A DNA stretch of 64,000 nt from Streptomyces sp. 135. Its GTDB lineage: Bacteria > Actinomycetota > Actinomycetes > Streptomycetales > Streptomycetaceae. The translations under genes were made by a program, and so were the position numbers. Shown piece after piece: positions 52,262-60,440 of the stretch. Positions within the stretch are counted from its first letter, which is position 1, and the number at the start of each line of letters is the position of its first letter. The DNA lies in the NCBI RefSeq assembly GCF_020026305.1, contig NZ_CP075691.1:372001-436000 (forward strand), given 5' to 3'. Below the pieces are notes generated by a model, which saw only the letters and a list, made by a program, of their open reading frames with translations, did not search any database and had not been told where the DNA came from.

Positions 52262-53320
52262 CTACCTGCCTCCCTCGTACTCCACCAGGCTCGTCGGCAC
52301 CACGACCTGCCGAGGCGGCGGCACAGGACGCCCCCTCGTGGCCGTGCCGGGCCCGCCGGCGTTCAGGCGGGTGGCGAGGAGCCGGGCTGCCGCGCGGCCC
52401 AGTTCGTCGCTGTCGTAGGCGACGAGCGTGAGGGGCAGCCCCAGCGCGTCGGCCAGTTCGAAGTCGTCGAAGCCCGCGAGGGCGACGTCGGGGCCACCGG
52501 AGGACCGCAGGGCGCGGATCGCGCGGAACGCCCCTATCGTGTTGCGGTTGTTGGAGCAGAACAGCGCGGTCGGCGGCTCGCGCAGCGCGAGCAGGTCGGC
52601 GGCCGCGCGCGTCGCCTCCTGCGGTTCCGTCTGGCCCTGGCGCACGAGGCGGTCGTCGACGGCGAGGCCCGCCGCGGACAGGGCGGCCGCGTAACCGCGC
52701 AGCCGTTCGGTGCCGGTGTGCACGGCGGGCGGGGAGCCGAGGAAGCCGATGCGGCGGTGCCCGCGTCACACGAGGCGGGCCGTGGCGTCATGGGCGCCGC
52801 CGAAGTCGTCGACCAGGACGCAGTCGGCGGCGAAGCCCTCCGGCGGGCGGCTTGCGAGGACCACCGGCACCCCCTCGGCCACCGCCGCGGCGAGGTGACG
52901 CTGATCGGCGCCCGCAGGCACGGCGATGATGCCGTCGACGCGGCGGGCCACGAGGTCGGCCACCAGCTCCCGTTCGGCGTGCGGGTCCTGCCCGGTGTTG
53001 CCGATGACCGTCTTCAGCCCGTCCTTGACGACGACGGAGTCGACGCCGAGGGCAAGGCGTGAGTAGAAGGGGTTGGCGAGGTTGGTGACGACGAGTCCGA
53101 CCAGGCCCGAGCCGCGGCCGAGCCGGAGGCTGCGGGCCACCTCGTTGGGGCGGTAACCGAGCGCGGCGGCCGCTGCCCGGACCCGCTCGCGGGTGGCGGG
53201 CAGCACCTGCGGATCGTCGCGCAGCACGCGGGAGGCGGTCATCGCGCTGACGCCCGCGCGCTCGGCGACGTCCCGCAGGGTGGGCTGGCCGCCCCTCCTG
53301 TGCTGTTCCGTTCCGTCCAA
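52262..53320 (-). pseudogene. LacI-family regulator interrupted by one in-frame TGA
   Basis: The frame from TTG 53320 starts TLRDVAERAGVSAMTASRVLRDD, a LacI HTH and hinge, and goes on through a periplasmic-binding-like domain. At 52766-52768 a TGA interrupts between ATARLV and RGHRRIGFLG; the same frame then continues to the normal C-terminus at 52262. A CGA-to-TGA change would explain it. Without readthrough the product is a 184-residue truncation that keeps the DNA-binding part. It probably once controlled sugar genes, such as the ROK kinase beside it. Confidence 0.8.
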
Positions 53321-53367
53321 CGCCCCACCGCTCCCGCCGTGTCGTCACGCCCGCCGTGCCCACCGTC

Positions 53368-53950
53368 TCAGGTCACGTACGCCGCCGCCCCGATCAGCGT
53401 CGCGTTCTCGCCGAGCGCCCCGGCGCGCAGCGTGACCGGCGTGTCCCCGAGACCTGCGCGCAGGGCCGGGCGGATCAGGTCCCACGAGGCTGCCATGGCG
53501 CCGCCGACGACGAGGGCCGTCGCGTCGAAGGCACGCAGACAGGGAGCGAGGACGGTGCCGAGGGTCGTGAAGGTCTCGTCGAACACGTGGCGGGCGCGCC
53601 GCTCCCCCGCACGCGCCCGGTCCGCGATCTCGCGCACGTCCAGAGATCCGTCCGGCTCGTCACCGCCGTAGCGCGCCAGGATCGCGCGGCGCGACACCCA
53701 GTCCTCCAGCGGTCTGCCGCCTTCCCTGAGGAGGTCGACGCGGCCCCGCGGCGGCACCCCCGGCCCCGTCCGCCGTACGTCGCCGTCGACGGCGAAGGCC
53801 GAACCGACGCCGGTCCCCAAGGTGATGCCCACGCAGCGGTGGTGCCCGCGCGCGGCGCCCGCCCGCCACTCGCCGAGGAGGAAGGCGTGGGCGTCGTTCA
53901 GGAACACCGCCTCCGCGGGGCGCGGCCACACCCCGTCGGCACCCGCGTCC
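53368..53950 (-). pseudogene. ROK-family sugar kinase, 5' half missing
   Basis: The minus strand encodes the C-terminal half of a ROK kinase/glucokinase: EAVFLNDAHAFLLGEW, CVGITLGTGVGSAFAVDG and ATALVVGGAMAASWDLI. The usual N-terminal ATP-binding DxGGT and the zinc-binding Cys/His region are absent. Homology stops near 53950, exactly where plus-strand Rhs sequence starts. The frame stays open further only because of GC bias. It is next to the broken LacI regulator, so the whole sugar module is inactive here. Confidence 0.78.
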
Positions 53951-54726
53951 TTGCCACCGCCACGGGCGGCGCACCCGCGAGCACGCCGGGATACACCGGC
54001 GCCCGGCACGAGCCCACCACCGGCAACCTCGACCTGCACGCCCGCCAGTACGACACCACCACAGGGCGCTTCACCCGGCCCGGCCCGGCCGCCCGGGACC
54101 TGACGGCGCCGTACGTGTCCGCGTACGCCTACGCCGACAACGTGCCGAGCGCGCTCACCGACCCCAGCGGTCTGTCCCCGGACGACCCGGACAACGAGCG
54201 GGTCGACGACGTCGGCGAGGCGCTCGGCATCTTCAAGGACGCCTTCGTCGACGTCGCCAAGTCGCCGTTCGTGTTCCTCGGGGACCTGAAGGACGCCGCC
54301 ACCGGCGAGAACGGCGGCGCTGGCGCCTTCATCGACAAGTACCTGCCCGTCCGCCCCGCCTACCGGCTCTACCGCGCCGAGACGATGCTCCGCCAGCAGG
54401 GCTGCGACGCCCTCGCCGACCTGTACCGGCTCGGCCTTCCGCAGGCCGGACTGTGCCACCCGGTCGAGCTGGGCGTCGGCGCGGATCGCGTTATAGGCGT
54501 GGTCCGCCCACTCCAGTTCGAAGTCCATCTCGCTGCGCGGGAACGCCTCCAGGACGGAAATCCGCACCCCAGCGATTTCGATCTGCTGGCCCACGAGTCG
54601 TACGAGTCGAACTGGATGCGGCAGCACGGGGACCAGAACTACCGCCGGGCACACCAGGCGACCCTGGACGCGGGCCGTACCTGGGACGGACATGCTCCCG
54701 CGGCGGACGGGATAGGGTTCCGGTGA
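53950..54726 (+). pseudogene. Orphan Rhs C-terminal tip with variable toxin domain
   Basis: The plus-strand frame begins without a start codon in the last Rhs core repeat: TPGYTGARHEPTTGNL, LHARQYDTTTGRFTRPGP, YAYADNVPSALTDPSGL. The last block is the usual junction before a polymorphic toxin tip. About 180 residues of unique sequence follow, ending LLAHESYESNWMRQHG and a conserved-looking AHQATLDAG. I do not recognise the toxin fold; the HExxE-like stretch might bind metal. The stop overlaps the next gene by one base. It has the form of a displaced orphan tip that serves as donor for tip exchange. Confidence 0.75.
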
Positions 54727-55034
54727 TGACAGCATCCCTGACGTGCAAGAAAATCGCTTCTCTCGATACGGGATCCGCCGTCTACGCCTGGGAGACGGCG
54801 GAAGGAGTCACCGGGAACGTGCTGATCGACCCGGGGGGATCGGTCGCCCGCCCGTGCACGGCACAGGGACATCCTCTCGGCGCCATGCTTCTCGACAAAA
54901 GCGCCGGGAATGTGGAGAACCCCGACCCGGACCCGGGAATCCGGCGCGCTTTCCTGATGGCCGCCTCGGTGATCTTCCAGGAGCGGGAGCGGCAGGGACA
55001 CCTGCCTGACACGATCACGCGCACCTACTGGTAG
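54726..55034 (+). CDS. Candidate immunity protein for the Rhs tip
   Basis: 102 residues from the ATG in TGATG that overlaps the toxin stop. The protein is acidic and soluble (ASLDTGSAVYAWETAEGVTGN, RRAFLMAASVIFQERERQG) with no signal peptide. I do not recognise the family. Position right after an Rhs tip, the coupled start and a strong terminator at 55051 fit an immunity gene. Codon use is less GC-extreme (aaaatcgcttctctcgatacg) than in neighbours, suggesting horizontal arrival with the tip. Confidence 0.7.
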   Translation: MTASLTCKKIASLDTGSAVYAWETAEGVTGNVLIDPGGSVARPCTAQGHPLGAMLLDKSAGNVENPDPDPGIRRAFLMAASVIFQERERQGHLPDTITRTYW

Positions 55035-55050
55035 GCGCCGGTTCACCGTC

Positions 55051-55085
55051 CGAGAGGCCGGGCCCTTCGCGGGCCCGGCCTCTCG
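55051..55085 (+). terminator. Hairpin terminator, 15-bp perfect stem
   Basis: CGAGAGGCCGGGCCC (55051-55065) and its complement (55071-55085) flank the loop ttcgc, 17 bp after the immunity gene stop. Confidence 0.85.
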
Positions 55086-55104
55086 TCGTCTGTCGCCGCC
55101 TCAT

Positions 55105-55425
55105 GTGAAGAGCATCCCCATGGGCGCACACCGCGCGGAACGTGGCGCCGAGGGCCGCGGCCACGGCTGCGCGCGGTCCGAGCGGGCGGGGGCGGGCCGT
55201 GCTGAGTGCCGTCATCCTGCGGTGCGCGACGGCCAGGAAGTCCGGTCACAGCAGCAGGCAGAGCGCACACGTGACGGCGTCCGCCGCCGACGCGCCGTCG
55301 TGCAGCACCACCCGCACCCCGAGCGCCGTGGCCACCGTGCACGCGAGCGTCGTACGCCGCCACGCGAGGCGGGTCCGCTCGGGCTGGAGCCCCGGGTCCC
55401 GCGGCACGGCCTGTGCCCCGCTCAC
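55105..55425 (-). pseudogene. DUF202 membrane protein interrupted by one in-frame TGA
   Basis: From GTG 55425 the frame reads VPRDPGLQPERTRLAWRRTTLACTVATALGVRVVL, a DUF202 protein, through ADAVTCALCLLL, then TGA at 55246-55248, then in the same frame PDFLAVAHRRMTAL and on. Homologues usually have Trp at the stop position, so TGG-to-TGA explains the break. The GTG overlaps the stop of the second DUF202 gene (GTGA), the normal layout of such pairs. The last membrane helices are lost without readthrough. Confidence 0.72.
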
Positions 55426-55747
55426 CCCTCCCACCCGAACACCACGATCACCACCATGGCGAGCGCGACCACCGCCACCAGCACCGCGAGCAGAGCCGGG
55501 AAGCGGGACGCGGGCAGGTCATCGTCGCGCCCCGCATGGCCCGCTCGCAGCGCACCCAGTGGTTGACCGCGCGCAGCGCGCAGAGCACCCCCGCGACGAG
55601 CAGGGCGAGCGCGGTGCGCAGCCGGGCGAGGAAGGTTCGCTCGTTGGCGAGCGAGAAACGGCAGTCGGGCGTCTCGCCCTCCTCGCGGAGCCGCCCGGGG
55701 GCGAACCACAGCGGGTGCGGATCTCTTCGGGGAAGGTCGTTGATCAA
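55422..55747 (-). pseudogene. YidH/DUF202 membrane protein, frameshifted and internally deleted
   Basis: From a TTG at 55747 the frame reads RRDPHPLWFAPGRLREEG and FSLANERTFLARLRTALALLVAGVL, the DUF202/YidH start. It then jumps to ALRAVNHWVRCERAMRG, missing roughly one helix, and after 55530 continues only in another frame as DDDLPASRFPALLAVLVAVVALAMVV to the stop at 55422. So there is a deletion plus a frameshift. A transposase remnant ends within its start region. Confidence 0.72.
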
Positions 55748-55905
55748 GCCCCGAGTTGGTAGTCGTGCTGGTCGGGGTAGGTGCGCTGGTGTTCGCGGGT
55801 GTGGTGGTAGGCGAGGTAGGAGTCGAGGTCGCCGTTGGCGTGGACGGCTCGGAGTTCGAGGACGGCCTCGGCGTCGGCGAGGCCCCAGCGGGCGCCCGTG
55901 ATGTC
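55744..55905 (-). mobile_element. ISKra4-type transposase, C-terminal remnant
   Basis: The frame reads DITGARWGLADAEAVLEL, RAVHANGDLDSYLAYH and then HTREHQRTYPDQ before its stop. This is the C-terminal end of ISKra4-family transposases (typical pattern TGARWGLxGAEAxLxLR...NGDFxxYW). Only about 50 codons are left, and no inverted repeats can be recognised. It joins directly to the HTH remnant near 55905. Confidence 0.65.
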
Positions 55906-56196
55906 AGGATGCGGTCGCCGTACGGGGCGATGACGGTGTCGTAGTAGTCGTGCAGGACTTGCACCCGGGGAAGTACGTGGCGCGCGGGACCAGTGGCAGC
56001 AAGAGGGTACGCAGGGTGCGGTTGAACCCGGTGACGTGCAGTCGGGTCCGGGAGGTGCGGTACCAGTCCGCGTAGTCCCAACGCCCTTGGCGGACTGGAA
56101 ACCGTGCAGGCCCGTGCAGGTCTCCCAGAGAGGGTCGGGGGCGGCCGCGACACGTGTCCGGTTCAGGTCGGCATCGGTGAAGTGGATGCGGAGCAT
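55905..56196 (-). pseudogene. ArsR-like HTH regulator, N-terminal remnant with frameshifts
   Basis: From ATG 56196 the protein starts MLRIHFTDADLNRTRVA and APDPLWETCTGLHGFQ, the N-terminal region of a common Streptomyces ArsR-type regulator (DUF5937-like). The homology then shifts between frames (a WDYADWYRTS-type block, then PRVQVLHDYYDTVIAPYGDRIL) and stops at the transposase junction near 55905. The HTH itself is gone. Confidence 0.65.
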
Positions 56197-56243
56197 TCGT
56201 TGCCCCCGTGTGGCCGCGGTTTTCAGCCGACCCAAAGCCCTGG

Positions 56244-56864
56244 CTAACCCAGGGCGCGGGCCCGTTCCAGCACCTCGGCCGGGGCCTTGGCCACCGAGCC
56301 GGTGTCGAAGGGAGGTTGCGGGTCGTACTCGGTGTAGAGCTGGATGGCCTGGGCGGTCACCTCGTCGGTGAGCAGGGCGACCAGCCGGATGGCCATGTCG
56401 ATGCCGGAGGAGACTCCGGCCGAGGTGATCACCCGGTCGTGGCGGACCACCCGCTCGGGGGTGTAGACGGCGCCGTACGCCTCCAGGTCGGCGGCCGCGT
56501 CCCAATGGGTGGTGGCGGTCAGTCCGTCCAGGAGGCCGGCCGCGCCGAGCACCAGGGAGCCGGTGCAGACGGAGGTGGTGAAGCGGGTGCCGGCGTGGAT
56601 CCGGCGCACCCAGTCCAGGAATTCGGGGTCGCCGATCATGGTCTGGAAGCTGCCCCCGCCCGGGATCAGCAGGACGTCGCAGTGTTCGACCTCGGAGTAG
56701 CCGGTCGGTACGTGCACCGGCAGGGAGCCCAACACGTCCCGTACCAGGCCGGGTTCGGCGCCGACGAACCGCACGGTGGCGTCCGGCACGTATCCGAGGA
56801 TCTCGTACGGCCCGATCGCGTCGAGCGGCTCGAAGCGGTCGAAGAGCGGGATCACTATGTCCAT
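56244..56864 (-). CDS. DJ-1/PfpI family protein (isonitrile hydratase-like)
   Basis: 206 residues. MDIVIPLFDRFEPLDAIGPYEIL, LLIPGGGSFQTMIGDPEFL and the elbow TTSVCTGSLVLGAAGLL carry the family features, with Cys as nucleophile. It resembles the exported protein at 13892 without the Tat signal. ATG 56876 is also in frame; 56864 fits the family start better. Neither has a good ribosome binding site. The substrate is unknown. Confidence 0.87.
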   Translation of the reverse strand: MDIVIPLFDRFEPLDAIGPYEILGYVPDATVRFVGAEPGLVRDVLGSLPVHVPTGYSEVEHCDVLLIPGGGSFQTMIGDPEFLDWVRRIHAGTRFTTSVCTGSLVLGAAGLLDGLTATTHWDAAADLEAYGAVYTPERVVRHDRVITSAGVSSGIDMAIRLVALLTDEVTAQAIQLYTEYDPQPPFDTGSVAKAPAEVLERARALG

Positions 56865-56915
56865 GCGGGGCAGCATAGCCAGGGTCCGGTCATACCTGGC
56901 CGGTTGCCCGGGTCT

Positions 56916-57542
56916 TCATGGCCGGGCAGCGTCGCCGATACGCGGGCCCGGATTCGCGGACTCCGTCCGCCCCTTGCGCACGAGCCGTCGCGCCAGCATG
57001 TGGGTCCCGGCCGTGGCCGCCGCGGCGAGCGCGAGGCCTCGCACGGCGTCACGGGGGCGTGCGGGACGCAGGACGCCCGCGTCCCGCAGTCGGCCACGGG
57101 CCCAGAGGGTGAAGGGGATCACCACCAACGGCGAGGTGGCGGATCCCGGCGTGTACGAGCGAACGGCGGCGGCCTGCGCCAGGTGCACCAGGCCGTGCAG
57201 CCCGAAGCCGTTGAGAGCGGCCTGGTAGAAGGCGGAGCGTCCGCCGGTGCGGTGCCCGTCGGCGGCGGCCGCGGCCACCACGACGCCCATCCCGGCGACC
57301 GCGGCCGTGAACTCACGCCGGTCGACGGACTCCAACTGCCGCCATATGCGCTCCGGTACGCGCGGGAACCGTTCTCGCAGTTCGGGCACCCGGGCATGGG
57401 TCCAGCCCGGCACCAAGGCCACTTCCTCCGCATCGTGCAGCGCCCACGCGGCCAGCAGTCCGAACGTCACGCCGACGCCGACTCCACTGCCGCTGCCGCT
57501 GCCGCTGCCGCTGCCGCCCACAGCCGTTTCACATCTGCTCAT
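56916..57542 (-). CDS. HXXEE-domain membrane protein with hexanucleotide repeat
   Basis: 208 residues. LLAAWALHDAEEVALVPGW carries the HxxEE motif, and LHGLVHLAQAAAV plus PLVVIPFTLWARG match the rest of the family, a three- to four-helix membrane fold of unknown activity. Near residues 10-19 a run of five CTGCCG units gives a Gly-Ser repeat just before the first helix. The start at 57542 is an ATG without a clear ribosome binding site. Confidence 0.8.
   Translation of the reverse strand: MSRCETAVGGSGSGSGSGSGVGVGVTFGLLAAWALHDAEEVALVPGWTHARVPELRERFPRVPERIWRQLESVDRREFTAAVAGMGVVVAAAAADGHRTGGRSAFYQAALNGFGLHGLVHLAQAAAVRSYTPGSATSPLVVIPFTLWARGRLRDAGVLRPARPRDAVRGLALAAAATAGTHMLARRLVRKGRTESANPGPRIGDAARP
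57487..57516. repeat. Hexanucleotide microsatellite (CTGCCG)5
   Basis: Five perfect 6-bp units inside the HXXEE gene code for Gly-Ser on the minus strand. Slippage by whole units keeps the reading frame, so it would change linker length only. Confidence 0.9.
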
Positions 57543-57691
57543 GGCCAGGCAGTCTGCCAGCCCCCTTGTCACGCGGATGCCAAAAAGCCGCCCCAGGACA
57601 CGCATCCCTACACGTAGTTGCCGTGGAAGTCGTGCATTACGTTGCCCGAACCCTGGGGCCCCACCCCCCACCCGCCCGGAGGAGTACGTCC

Positions 57692-58573
57692 ATGCGGATG
57701 CCCGCACAGCATCGGACCGTCGCGGCTCTCGCCGCCGTCACCGGAATCGCCACGCTCGGCCTCGGAGCGGGCCCGGCCGCCGCCGACGCCTCGGAGCCTC
57801 TGCGCTACGTCGCGCTCGGCGACAGCTACAGCGCCGGGTCGGGCGTACTGCCCCTCGACCCGGGCGCGCCGCTTCTGTGCGCCCGCACCTCGAAGAACTA
57901 CCCGCGCCTCCTCGCCGCCTCGCTCGGCGCCAAGCTGACGGACGTGACCTGCGGCGGAGCCCAGACCAAGGACTTCACCACGGCACAGTACCCGGGCGTC
58001 GCCCCGCAGTTCGACGCGCTGAAGAGCGACACGGAACTGGTCACGCTCACCATCGGCGGCAACGACAACAACACGTTCATCAACGCGATCCTCGCCTGCG
58101 GCACCTCGGGCGTTCTCTCCGGCGGCAAGGGCTCCCCCTGCAAGGACACGTACGGCAACACCTTCAAGGACCAGATCGAGTCCAAGACCTACCCGGCGAT
58201 CAAGGCCTCCCTCAACCAGATCAAGGCCAGATCGCCTAAGGCAGAGGTCGCGATCCTCGGCTATCCGTGGATCACCCCGGCGAAGGCCGTCCCCGGCTGC
58301 TTCGCCAAGATGCCCGTCGCGGAAGGCGATGTCCCCTACCTCCGCGATCTCCAGGCCCACTTGAACGGAGCCGCGCAGCGCGCCGCGTCCGAGACCGGCA
58401 CCACGTTCGTCGACATGGCCGCCGCCTCCGACGCCCACGACGCCTGCCGCCCGGCGGGCGAGCGGTGGATCGAGCCAGTGCTGTTCGGCACGAACTTCGT
58501 GCCCGTGCACCCGAACGCCGCCGGGGAGGCCGGCATGGCCGCGCGGGCGGCCGAGGTCCTCAACCTGCCCTGA
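57692..58573 (+). CDS. Secreted SGNH/GDSL hydrolase (lipase/esterase)
   Basis: 293 residues from ATG 57692 after GGAGGAG. A signal peptide ends near PAAADAS. Block I is VALGDSYSAGSG with the nucleophile Ser, block III TIGGNDNN with the oxyanion Asn, and the C-terminal VHPN gives the catalytic His. Six cysteines (CARTS, VTCGG, LACGTS, SPCKD, PGCF, DACRP) fit the three disulfides of Streptomyces SGNH lipases such as the S. rimosus and S. coelicolor enzymes. Likely extracellular lipase or esterase. Confidence 0.92.
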   Translation: MRMPAQHRTVAALAAVTGIATLGLGAGPAAADASEPLRYVALGDSYSAGSGVLPLDPGAPLLCARTSKNYPRLLAASLGAKLTDVTCGGAQTKDFTTAQYPGVAPQFDALKSDTELVTLTIGGNDNNTFINAILACGTSGVLSGGKGSPCKDTYGNTFKDQIESKTYPAIKASLNQIKARSPKAEVAILGYPWITPAKAVPGCFAKMPVAEGDVPYLRDLQAHLNGAAQRAASETGTTFVDMAAASDAHDACRPAGERWIEPVLFGTNFVPVHPNAAGEAGMAARAAEVLNLP

Positions 58574-58677
58574 CGGTGACGGGAACGCCGGGCGGCCACA
58601 CCGCCGAGCCCGGCGAACCCGCCCATACCAGGCGCCCCGCGCGCGGGCCGGCGGTGAGCGGCTGCGATCCTGGTCCG

Positions 58678-59577
58678 GTGACCGGAATCAAGTGGCCCAC
58701 CAGCAAGAACCGCTTCGGGCGGACCCTACGAGCGGGCGTCGGCGGCGTCCTGCTCCTCGCCGTCCTCGGCCCGCTCGCCGCCTGCTCGTCCGACGCCACG
58801 GGCCGCGACGGGTCCGGCACGTCCGCGGGCCGCCCCTCCGGTTCCGCCGACGGCGTCCGCCGACCACCCGCCGACGCGGCCTTCGACTACCAGCTGGGCG
58901 GCCCCTACCGGCCGCCCGCGAAGGTACGGGCCGTCGCCCGTGACCGCACCGCCGACCCCGCCCCCGGCCGCTACAACATCTGCTACGTCAACGCCTTCCA
59001 GGCCCAGCCCGGCAAGGAGGCCGCGCGCTGGTGGCAACGCGAGCACCCCGAGCTGCTGCTGCGCGGCGAGGACGGGCGGACGGTCGTCGACGAGGACTGG
59101 CAGGAGCCCCTGCTGGACATCTCCACCAAGGCCAAGCGTTCCGCGCTCGCCGAAGTCGTCGGCGAGTGGATCGAGGGCTGCGCGCGGGACGGCTTCGACG
59201 CGGTGGAGCCGGACAACCTCGACTCCTACGAACGCTCCGACGGCCTGCTCACCGCCGACGACGCGGCGTCCTTCGCCCGCCTCCTGGCCCGCCGGTCCCA
59301 CGAAGAGGGCCTGGCCATCGCCCAGAAGAACACCACCGACCTGCTGGACCGCCGCCGCACCATCGGCTTCGACTTCGCCGTGACCGAGGAGTGCGCCCGC
59401 TACCGGGAGTGCCGGGCCTTCGAAGAGGCGTACGAAGGGAGGGTCTTCGACATCGAGTACGAGACGGAGGACTTCACCGCCGCCTGCCGCTCCTGGGGCA
59501 AGGAACTGTCGGTGACCTTGCGCGACCGTGACGTGCGGCCCGAGGGCGAGGCGGGGTACGTGTACCGGCACTGCTGA
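58678..59577 (+). CDS. GH114 endo-alpha-1,4-polygalactosaminidase-like lipoprotein
   Basis: 299 residues from GTG 58678 (GTG 58654 is also in frame). LLLAVLGPLAACSS is a lipobox, so the protein is anchored outside the membrane. The domain matches GH114: YNICYVNAFQAQPGKEA, EPLLDISTKAKRSAL, FDAVEPDNLDSYERSDG and GLAIAQKNTTDLL. GH114 enzymes cleave galactosamine polymers of fungal walls or bacterial exopolysaccharide. It follows the SGNH hydrolase gene by about 100 bp. Confidence 0.88.
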   Translation: MTGIKWPTSKNRFGRTLRAGVGGVLLLAVLGPLAACSSDATGRDGSGTSAGRPSGSADGVRRPPADAAFDYQLGGPYRPPAKVRAVARDRTADPAPGRYNICYVNAFQAQPGKEAARWWQREHPELLLRGEDGRTVVDEDWQEPLLDISTKAKRSALAEVVGEWIEGCARDGFDAVEPDNLDSYERSDGLLTADDAASFARLLARRSHEEGLAIAQKNTTDLLDRRRTIGFDFAVTEECARYRECRAFEEAYEGRVFDIEYETEDFTAACRSWGKELSVTLRDRDVRPEGEAGYVYRHC

Positions 59578-59584
59578 GTGGCCG

Positions 59585-60397
59585 TCAGAAGAATTCGTCG
59601 AGGAGCCGGTAGAACGCCAGTCGGTCCTCGTCGACGGTGACCTTCCCCGCGACCCTCTGGAGGTACCGCGCCACGAAGCGCTCCGCGCACGCCGGGCCGA
59701 ACCACGGGTCGTCCTCGCTCGTCAACTCCCGCAGGGTGATGGCGAGATCGGCGTGCCGGTCCGCGCGGCCGAGGCGGACCACGTCGATGAGTCCGGTGAC
59801 GCGGCAGGTCTCCGGGTCGATCAGCACGTTCTCCGGGGTGAGGTCGCCGTGGGTGACCACCAGGTCCTCCGAGGCGGGGCGGGTACGGTGCAGGGCCTCC
59901 AGGAGGCGCTCGCCCGACCAGCCCGCGCGCTCCTCGTCGAGATCCTCAAGTGCGACGAGGCCTTCGTGGATGTTGCGGACGGCCTGCGCCTCCGTGACCG
60001 CGAGGCTGCGGTCGAACGGGCAGTCGGCGAGGGGCAGTTCATGCAGGGCGGCAGTGATGTCCGCGAGCGCCTCGGCCACGGCGGGACGCCTGTCCTCGGG
60101 CAGCCGCTGGGCGGCCGGCCTGCCCGGCACCGCCTCCGTCACCAGCCACGCCACGTCCCCGTCGGTGCCCCGCTCGACGATGCGGGGCACCGGGATGCCC
60201 CGCCCGGCGAGCCAGGCGAGGCGGTCGGCCTCGCCCGACAGGCCGTACGTGGCGGCGGCGACCTTGACGTACAGATCGGGCCCGGCATCGCCCATGTCGG
60301 TGAGGCGGTGCACCTCGGCGCCCGACGCGCCACTCGTCGCGGGGGTCCATCGATACGCGGCGTACCGCGCGCGCAGATCGTGTCCGGCACTGTCCAT
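59585..60397 (-). CDS. APH(3')-like aminoglycoside phosphotransferase family protein
   Basis: 270 residues. LSGEADRLAWLAGRGIPVPR, AWLVTEAVPG, VVTHGDLTPENVLID (catalytic HGDxxxxN), RVTGLIDVVRLGRADRHADLAI and the tail LAFYRLLDEFF follow the actinomycete APH(3') pattern closely. APH(3') enzymes use ATP to phosphorylate the 3'-hydroxyl of kanamycin-type drugs. The metal-binding D-x-G motif reads IDVVRLG here, with Val for Gly, so activity needs checking. It stands alone, not in a biosynthetic cluster. The start (60397 or 60409) lacks a clear ribosome binding site. Confidence 0.85.
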   Translation of the reverse strand: MDSAGHDLRARYAAYRWTPATSGASGAEVHRLTDMGDAGPDLYVKVAAATYGLSGEADRLAWLAGRGIPVPRIVERGTDGDVAWLVTEAVPGRPAAQRLPEDRRPAVAEALADITAALHELPLADCPFDRSLAVTEAQAVRNIHEGLVALEDLDEERAGWSGERLLEALHRTRPASEDLVVTHGDLTPENVLIDPETCRVTGLIDVVRLGRADRHADLAITLRELTSEDDPWFGPACAERFVARYLQRVAGKVTVDEDRLAFYRLLDEFF

Positions 60398-60440
60398 GAT
60401 CAGAAGCATGGCAGCCGTCCGGTCGAAGCCCCACCGGTTT

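Noticed and set aside
52766..52768. TGA read as selenocysteine in the LacI gene
   Set aside because: LacI regulators are not selenoproteins, the expected residue is not Cys, and no selenocysteine hairpin is evident after the codon.
54453..55034. A 193-codon version of the immunity gene
   Set aside because: The first 90 codons lie in the toxin gene in another phase and are Arg/Pro-rich. The ATG at 54726 in the TGATG overlap is a natural start.
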